64,000 nt of DNA from Palleronia sediminis. Its GTDB lineage: Bacteria > Pseudomonadota > Alphaproteobacteria > Rhodobacterales > Rhodobacteraceae. A program made the translations under genes and the position numbers. The notes under the pieces are model-generated. The model was not told the DNA's origin. It made no database searches and saw only the letters and a program-made list of their open reading frames with translations. Below, one piece after another: positions 59,367 to 64,000 of this stretch. The stretch covers positions 1 to 64,000 of the forward strand of contig NZ_SNAA01000008.1 in assembly GCF_004358695.1 (NCBI RefSeq), in the 5' to 3' direction. The stretch's first letter is position 1, and every line of letters begins with the position of its first letter.

Positions 59367-60377
59367 CTATTGCGTCGCGGCCTCGTCGGTCTCGATCACC
59401 GCGGCGGCATCCTCGCCGCCCGTGTCGCCGGCCTCGTCCGGGAACGGGACCTCGTCGGGGTCCGAGGGCGCGGCATCGATGGCACCGGCGCCTTCGGGGA
59501 CGTCGTTCTCGCCCACCTGCGTCTCGCCGCCGCCAAGCCCGTGGACATAGACGGAAACGGCGGCAACCTCGGCCTCGCTCAGCCGCTCGCCCCAGGGCGG
59601 CATGACGCCGAAGGGGCCGTAGCGGATGACCTCGGTCAATTGCTCGTCCGAGTTGCCATAGAGCCAGATCGCGTCGGTCAGGTTGGGCGCGCCCAGCTCG
59701 CGCATGCCCGCGGCATCCATGCCGTGACAGGCGGTGCAGTTGAGGTCGAAAAGCTCGCCCCCCGGACCCGAAAGCGGATCCTGCCCCGACGGCAGGGACT
59801 GCACATGCGCGACAAGCGTGGCGATCTCTTCGTCGGTGAGGATCTCGCCGAAGGCCGGCATCTCGGAATAGCGCGCGTCGGGATCGGCCTCGTTACGGAT
59901 GCCGTGACGCACGGTATAGGCGATATCCTCGACCGTGCCGCCCCAGAGCCAGGCGTCGTCGAGCAGGTTGGGATAGCCCAGCGCGCCCGCCGCCCCCGAG
60001 CCATGGCATTGCGAGCAGTTGGTGCGGAACACCGCCGCGCCCGCGTTGATGGCAAAGCTGTGCAGTTCCTCGTTCTCGGGGATGAGGCGCAGGTCGACCT
60101 CGGTCAGCGAGGCGCGCAGCGCGGCCTGGCTTTCCTCGACCGCCGCGATCTCGGCGGCGACGTTGGCGCGGGTCGACCAGCCCAGAACGCCCTTGGTGGC
60201 GCCCGTGACCATCGGCCAGGCCGGGAAGAGGATGACATAGATCACCCCCCACAGGATCGTGCCGTAGAACGCCCAGAGCCACCAACGCGGCAGGGGGTTG
60301 TTGAGCTCTTCGATGCCGTCCCAGCTATGGCCGGTCGTCTCGGTGCCGGTGACGGGGTCGATGCGGCGGTCGCTCAT
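59367..60377 (-). CDS. ccoP: cbb3 oxidase subunit III CcoP (di-haem cytochrome c)
   Basis: A 336-residue membrane-anchored cytochrome c: one N-terminal membrane segment (PRWWLWAFYGTILWGVIYVILFPAWP), then two haem c sites CSQCH (about 122-126) and CTACH (about 214-218) with methionine ligands in MPAFGEIL and MPPWGERL. It passes electrons from soluble cytochrome c to CcoO and CcoN. An acidic Ala/Glu/Asp tail of about 50 residues follows the second haem domain, longer than usual. Its start overlaps the ccoQ stop (4 bases). Confidence 0.95.
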   Translation of the reverse strand: MSDRRIDPVTGTETTGHSWDGIEELNNPLPRWWLWAFYGTILWGVIYVILFPAWPMVTGATKGVLGWSTRANVAAEIAAVEESQAALRASLTEVDLRLIPENEELHSFAINAGAAVFRTNCSQCHGSGAAGALGYPNLLDDAWLWGGTVEDIAYTVRHGIRNEADPDARYSEMPAFGEILTDEEIATLVAHVQSLPSGQDPLSGPGGELFDLNCTACHGMDAAGMRELGAPNLTDAIWLYGNSDEQLTEVIRYGPFGVMPPWGERLSEAEVAAVSVYVHGLGGGETQVGENDVPEGAGAIDAAPSDPDEVPFPDEAGDTGGEDAAAVIETDEAATQ

Positions 60378-60610
60378 TTCTGTCCCTCCGAAGGGTTGGC
60401 GCAGCGGCAGTCGGGGCACGCCTTGGCGCATCCCGGCGTGTCGTCGGACTCGGGTGCGTCGTGGCGGAAGATCGCGCGGCTGGCATCGTCGTGGACCGCC
60501 CGGCTTCCGGGGCGGAACGCCCACAGGCACGCCCCCCCGAAGAAGCAGAACAGCGCAAGCAGCATCCAGCTATCGGCGAAGTGGCGCAGGATCGTATAGG
60601 TGTCTTCCAT
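60374..60610 (-). CDS. ccoQ: cbb3 oxidase subunit IV CcoQ, with Cys-rich tail
   Basis: A 78-residue protein: one membrane helix (FADSWMLLALFCFFGGACLWAFRPGSR) followed by ASRAIFRHD, the CcoQ signature. CcoQ stabilises CcoP binding. The last 20 residues contain CAKACPDCRC, four cysteines within ten residues, not part of the usual CcoQ and suggestive of metal or redox binding. Confidence 0.92.
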   Translation of the reverse strand: MEDTYTILRHFADSWMLLALFCFFGGACLWAFRPGSRAVHDDASRAIFRHDAPESDDTPGCAKACPDCRCANPSEGQK

Positions 60611-60624
60611 CGGTCCCCTCCTCC

Positions 60625-61443
60625 TCAGCGGCTGGCGTCGGCGGTGAAGGTCGAGAAATCGACCAGCGTGCCGAGCATCTGCAGATAGGCGATCAGCGCA
60701 TCCATTTCGGTCAGCTCTTCGCGGCCGTCGAAATTGCGCACCTGCGCGCCCGGATAGCGTTCGAGCAGCCCGTCGATGTCGCCGAACGGATCGACCTGCA
60801 CGCGGAAATCGGCCGCGGCGTTCTCGATCATCTCGTCGGTATAGGGCACCCCGACAAAGCGGTGGGTCGAGACGAGATCCTCGATATGCTCGCCGGTGAT
60901 CGGCGTGCGCGCGAGGTAGTCGTATTTCGGCATGACGCTTTCGGGCACGACCGACTGCGGATCCTCGAAATGGTCCTGGTGCCATTCGTCGGAATAGCGG
61001 CCGCCGACGCGGGCGAGGTCGGGCCCCGTCCGCTTGGAGCCCCATTGGTGCGGGTGGTCGTACATCGATTCCGCGGCGAGCGAATAGTGGCCGTAGCGCT
61101 CGACCTCGTCCCGCATGGGGCGGATCATCTGGCTGTGGCACACATAGCAGCCCTCGCGGACGTAGATGTCGCGCCCCGTCAGCTCGAGCGGCGAATAGGG
61201 ACGCACGCCCTCGACCTCTTCGACGGTGTTCTCGAGCCAGAAGAGCGGCGCGATCTCGACGATGCCGCCGACCGTGACCACGAGAAAGGACGTGATCAGC
61301 AGAAGCGTGGCGTTGCGTTCGAGCACCGCGTGGCGGTCGATCAGCTTGCGGTGATGGGGCAGCTCGTTGGGGATCCCGCCGTCACCCGGTGGGGTGACCT
61401 TGGGATCCTTGTCGGAGGGGGGGATCTTTTCGTTGTCGGTCAT
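60625..61443 (-). CDS. ccoO: cbb3 oxidase subunit II CcoO (mono-haem cytochrome c)
   Basis: A 272-residue membrane-anchored cytochrome c: a 35-residue charged N-terminus, one membrane helix ([24 protein letters not shown]), haem site CYVCHS (about 98-103) with [23 protein letters not shown], and a Met ligand region MPKYDYLA. It receives electrons from CcoP and passes them to CcoN. It starts 4 bases after the ccoN stop. Confidence 0.95.
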   Translation of the reverse strand: MTDNEKIPPSDKDPKVTPPGDGGIPNELPHHRKLIDRHAVLERNATLLLITSFLVVTVGGIVEIAPLFWLENTVEEVEGVRPYSPLELTGRDIYVREGCYVCHSQMIRPMRDEVERYGHYSLAAESMYDHPHQWGSKRTGPDLARVGGRYSDEWHQDHFEDPQSVVPESVMPKYDYLARTPITGEHIEDLVSTHRFVGVPYTDEMIENAAADFRVQVDPFGDIDGLLERYPGAQVRNFDGREELTEMDALIAYLQMLGTLVDFSTFTADASR

Positions 61444-61447
61444 GAGA

Positions 61448-63043
61448 TCACTCCGCGGGAACGGTTGCGATGGCGCGCGAGGCCTGGGGGCTGCGGATGG
61501 TCATCCACATGTTCCAGACCATGACGAGCGCGCCGGCGAGATAGAGGACGCCGCCCAGGCCGCGGACCACGTACATCGGGAACTTGGCCGCCACGGTGTC
61601 GGCGAAGGAGTTGACCAGGAAGCCCTGGGCATCGACCTCGCGCCACATCAGGCCTTCCATGATCCCCGTGACCCACATCGAGGCCGCGTAGAGGACGATC
61701 CCCAGCGTCGCGAGCCAGAAATGCAGGTTGATCGCCGCCATGGAGTGCATCTGCTTGCGACCCCAGAGCCTGGGCGTCAGGAAGTAGAGGCAGCCGAAGG
61801 TGATGAGACCGTTCCAGCCGAGCGCCCCGGAATGGACGTGGCCGATGGTCCAGTCGGTGTAGTGCGACAGCGAGTTCACCGCGCGGATCGACATCATCGG
61901 GCCTTCGAAGGTGGACATCCCGTAAAAGGCGAGGCTGGCCACGAACATGCGGATGATGGGGTCGGTGCGGATCTTGTCCCACGCGCCTTCGAGCGTCATC
62001 AGGCCGTTGATCATGCCGCCCCAGGAAGGCATCCACAGGATCACCGAGAACACCATGCCCAGCGTCGCGGCCCAGTCGGGAAGCGCGGTGTAGTGCAGGT
62101 GGTGCGGTCCCGCCCAGATATACAGGAAAATCAGTGCCCAGAAGTGGATGATCGACAGCTTGTAGCTGTAGATCGGGCGGCCGGCCTGCTTGGGCACGAA
62201 GTAATACATCATGCCGAGGAAACCGGCGGTCAGGAAAAAGCCCACGGCGTTATGGCCGTACCACCACTGCGTCATCGCATCCTGCACGCCCGAAAAGACC
62301 TGCACGGATTTCGAGCCCCAGATCGAGACCGGGATCGACAGGTTGTTGACGACATGCAGCATCGCCACCGTGACGATGAAGGCGAGGAAGAACCAGTTGG
62401 CGACGTAGATGTGACGCTCGCGCCGGCGGATGATCGTGCCCATGTAGATGGTCAGGTAGGTCAGCCAGACGATCGTCAGCCACAGGTCGGTGTACCATTC
62501 CGGCTCGGCGTATTCCTTGGACTGGGTGGCGCCCAGCAGGTAGCCGGTCGCGGCCAGCACGATGAAGAGCTGGTAGCCCCAGAACACGAACCACGCCGCG
62601 TTGCCGCCCCAGAGCCGCGCGGCGCTGGTGCGCTGCACGACGTAGAACGATGTCGCGATCAGCGCGTTGCCGCCAAAGGCGAAGATCACCGCCGAAGTAT
62701 GCAGCGGGCGCAGGCGACCGAAATTGGCGTAGCCTTCGGACCAGTCGAAATTGAGGACCGGAAAGGCGAGCTGGAACGCGATGAAGGTTCCGACGAGGAA
62801 CCCGGCAATGCCCCAGAAGGCGGTCGCGATGACGCCCGCGCGGATCGGGCCGTCCATGTAGGTTTCGAGAGAGGGCTTCACACGGTCTTCGTCGGTGCGC
62901 CGCAGCTCCCACAGGAACAATCCGCCCGCCGCCAGCATTACAATGCCGGCGTGGACCTGATAAGCGAGGTCGCGGCCCCAATCTGCGGCGATGGCCGCGA
63001 AGAGCGTAACGAGCCCCAGAACGATGAGCCTCAGATAGGGCAT
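61448..63043 (-). CDS. ccoN: cbb3 oxidase catalytic subunit CcoN
   Basis: A 531-residue protein with about 13-14 membrane segments. Haem b and CuB ligands are visible: His in [14 protein letters not shown], and the His of YGHNAVGF, with the His pair in GPHHLHY and the C-terminal THW-type block [20 protein letters not shown]. The C-family cross-linked Tyr is in the YGHNAV helix. It reduces oxygen to water and pumps protons at low oxygen. ATG 63043 has AGGAGA 5 bases upstream. Confidence 0.97.
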   Translation of the reverse strand: MPYLRLIVLGLVTLFAAIAADWGRDLAYQVHAGIVMLAAGGLFLWELRRTDEDRVKPSLETYMDGPIRAGVIATAFWGIAGFLVGTFIAFQLAFPVLNFDWSEGYANFGRLRPLHTSAVIFAFGGNALIATSFYVVQRTSAARLWGGNAAWFVFWGYQLFIVLAATGYLLGATQSKEYAEPEWYTDLWLTIVWLTYLTIYMGTIIRRRERHIYVANWFFLAFIVTVAMLHVVNNLSIPVSIWGSKSVQVFSGVQDAMTQWWYGHNAVGFFLTAGFLGMMYYFVPKQAGRPIYSYKLSIIHFWALIFLYIWAGPHHLHYTALPDWAATLGMVFSVILWMPSWGGMINGLMTLEGAWDKIRTDPIIRMFVASLAFYGMSTFEGPMMSIRAVNSLSHYTDWTIGHVHSGALGWNGLITFGCLYFLTPRLWGRKQMHSMAAINLHFWLATLGIVLYAASMWVTGIMEGLMWREVDAQGFLVNSFADTVAAKFPMYVVRGLGGVLYLAGALVMVWNMWMTIRSPQASRAIATVPAE

Positions 63044-63120
63044 GTCGTCTCCTAAGGTTGGAACCCCGGAGAATCGGGGCGGTGATGCGGCGGTGTCGCA
63101 CGGTCGGGCCGGGCGCATCC

Positions 63121-63134
63121 TTGACATGGATCAA
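63121..63134. promoter_or_regulatory. FNR/FnrL-type box before ccoN
   Basis: TTGACATGGATCAA matches TTGAT-N4-ATCAA with one change, about 80 bases upstream of the ccoN start. It predicts induction of ccoNOQP under oxygen limitation by an FnrL-type regulator. Confidence 0.85.
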
Positions 63135-63155
63135 GACAGGCAGGGGGTGCGGCAT

Positions 63156-63169
63156 TTGATCTGGCGCAA
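63156..63169. promoter_or_regulatory. Second, weaker FNR-type box between ccoN and the usp gene
   Basis: TTGATCTGGCGCAA keeps a perfect left half-site and a degenerate right one, 22 bases from the first box and 57 bases upstream of the usp start. It may serve the divergent stress-protein gene. Confidence 0.6.
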
Positions 63170-63225
63170 GGACGCGCGTGCGCGCCCGGACCACACTCGC
63201 GCGACCCCATGAAGGAGACGTGCCC

Positions 63226-64000
63226 ATGTCCGGCTTCAAGACCATCGCCACCGCCCTGACCCCGCGCGGGGGGATCGAGACGCTCGAGACCGCGATCGCC
63301 TGGGCCGAGGCCTGGGACGCCCATCTCGAGCCGTTCTGCCTGGCCGACATGCAGGCCAACATGCCGCCGATGATGACCCCCGACCTCGTCTTTGCGGCCC
63401 CCCTGCCCGAGCCCACCGGCGACGAGGAGATCGCCGCTCTCGAAATGGCGGCGCGCGACCGGCTCAAGGACAGTTCCGTCGACTGGGAGATCCCGCCCCG
63501 CGGCGAGCCGCTGGCCGATTTCGGGCCGCGCCTCGCCCGGCGGCTGCGCTTTGCCGATTTGGTGGTGCTGGCGGGCGGCGGGGCCGACGACCAGGGGCGG
63601 CGCGAGACGATCTTCGAGGCGGCGCTCTATCACAGCCGCGTGCCGATCCTGATGGCGCCTCCGGGGGCGGCGGCGGGATGCGCCCATGTCGCCGTGGCAT
63701 GGGACGGCAGCGATACCGCGCTGGCGGGGCTGCGCGCGGCGATGCCGGCGCTGAAACGCGCCGAGCGAGTCGAAGTGCTGAGCATCGGCGACGAGGTGGC
63801 CGACGGGCCGGCGCTGCTGCGGATGCTGGCGCGCCACGACATCGAGGCCGAGCACGTCATGCTGCCCGCGGGCGGGGGCCGGGTGTCCGAGGCGCTGGCG
63901 GGCGGCGCGCAGGATCGCGGCGCCGATCTGCTGGTCATGGGCGCCTATGGCCACGCGCGGCTGCGCCAGGCGATCCTGGGCGGGGTCACGCGCGACCTGG
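63226..64000 (+). CDS. Universal stress protein, two UspA-like domains (cut by window edge)
   Basis: The frame stays open to the end of the window (258 codons). It shows a first Usp-like domain (KTIATALTPRGGIETLETAIAWAEAWDAHLEPFCL, then DLVVLAG) and the start of a second (AHVAVAWDGSDTALAGLRAAMPAL, then ADLLVMGAYGHARLRQAILGGV, with the ATP-binding-type GAYGHxRLR motif). Usp proteins support survival under anaerobic or stress conditions; its position divergent from ccoN with a shared FNR-type region fits that. ATG 63226 follows GAAGGAGA. The end is missing. Confidence 0.88.
   Translation, partial: MSGFKTIATALTPRGGIETLETAIAWAEAWDAHLEPFCLADMQANMPPMMTPDLVFAAPLPEPTGDEEIAALEMAARDRLKDSSVDWEIPPRGEPLADFGPRLARRLRFADLVVLAGGGADDQGRRETIFEAALYHSRVPILMAPPGAAAGCAHVAVAWDGSDTALAGLRAAMPALKRAERVEVLSIGDEVADGPALLRMLARHDIEAEHVMLPAGGGRVSEALAGGAQDRGADLLVMGAYGHARLRQAILGGVTRDL

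Noticed and set aside
57570-60599. 1009-codon plus-strand open frame opposite ccoGHP
   Set aside because: Composition is Ala/Arg/Gly/Asp/His-rich with no recognised domain and it lies antisense to well-defined ccoG and ccoP; long antisense frames are expected in such high-GC codon use.

Overview
The window looks like a chromosome or large-replicon segment of a Rhodobacteraceae (Rhodobacter/Paracoccus/Roseobacter-type) alphaproteobacterium. The evidence is a complete ccoNOQP-ccoGHIS block with FnrL-like boxes, TRAP and ABC uptake operons of the kind common in this family, a DUF1127 protein, and very high GC3 codon use in the right-hand part. No RNA gene or CRISPR array was seen.

Left part (1 to about 26,050), accessory region. 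GC is visibly lower and genes of defence or mobile character dominate. It opens with the edge of an IS5-type insertion sequence abutting a TrlF-like PHP/ATPase gene that has lost its N-terminus. Next come an Abi_C (HEPN-like) abortive-infection protein, a higBA-type toxin-antitoxin pair with a palindromic operator, a PrlF C-terminal fragment, a DnaQ-like exonuclease and a tiny membrane protein. A metabolic island follows: argP-like regulator, two LysE/RhtB exporters and a DapA-like lyase. The 9.5-16.8 kb stretch holds 21-bp iteron-like repeats, two unrecognised proteins, a small DNA-binding protein whose ribosome site is buried in a perfect hairpin, and two overlapping tyrosine recombinases. 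After a poly-gamma-glutamate hydrolase-like gene comes the most interesting locus (18.3-25.6 kb): a small PD-(D/E)xK nuclease-like protein, a large DExH helicase and an SF1 helicase carrying its own nuclease-like insertion and topoisomerase-type zinc ribbons. It resembles Hachiman (HamAB) with an added third gene.

Right part (26.1-64.0 kb), core-like very high GC sequence. 26.1-37.2 kb is a divergent catabolic locus: a sugar-type ABC importer with a Tm-1-like protein and class II aldolase on the minus strand, and a GntR regulator, MBL-fold lactonase-like enzyme, HAD phosphatase, second class II aldolase and FGGY kinase on the plus strand. Repeated TTTGTATGCA motifs lie in both promoter regions. 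37.3-40.3 kb is a membrane protein/AAA ATPase/VWA-like trio. 40.4-44.3 kb holds a DSD1-type PLP enzyme, an MliC-like inhibitor, a DUF1127 protein, an Rnk-like factor and a SpoIIAA-like protein. 44.4-49.2 kb is a TRAP operon with a D-glutamate-cyclase-like enzyme and LysR regulator. 49.4-54.8 kb is an oligopeptide ABC importer with fused ATPases.

54.8-63.0 kb encodes the cbb3 terminal oxidase and its copper and assembly factors, all on the minus strand, with anaerobic regulator boxes upstream of ccoN and ccoG. A universal stress protein gene diverges from ccoN and runs off the right edge. GC-rich hairpins directly follow all three complete solute-binding-protein genes, suggesting a shared way of keeping binding-protein mRNA in excess.
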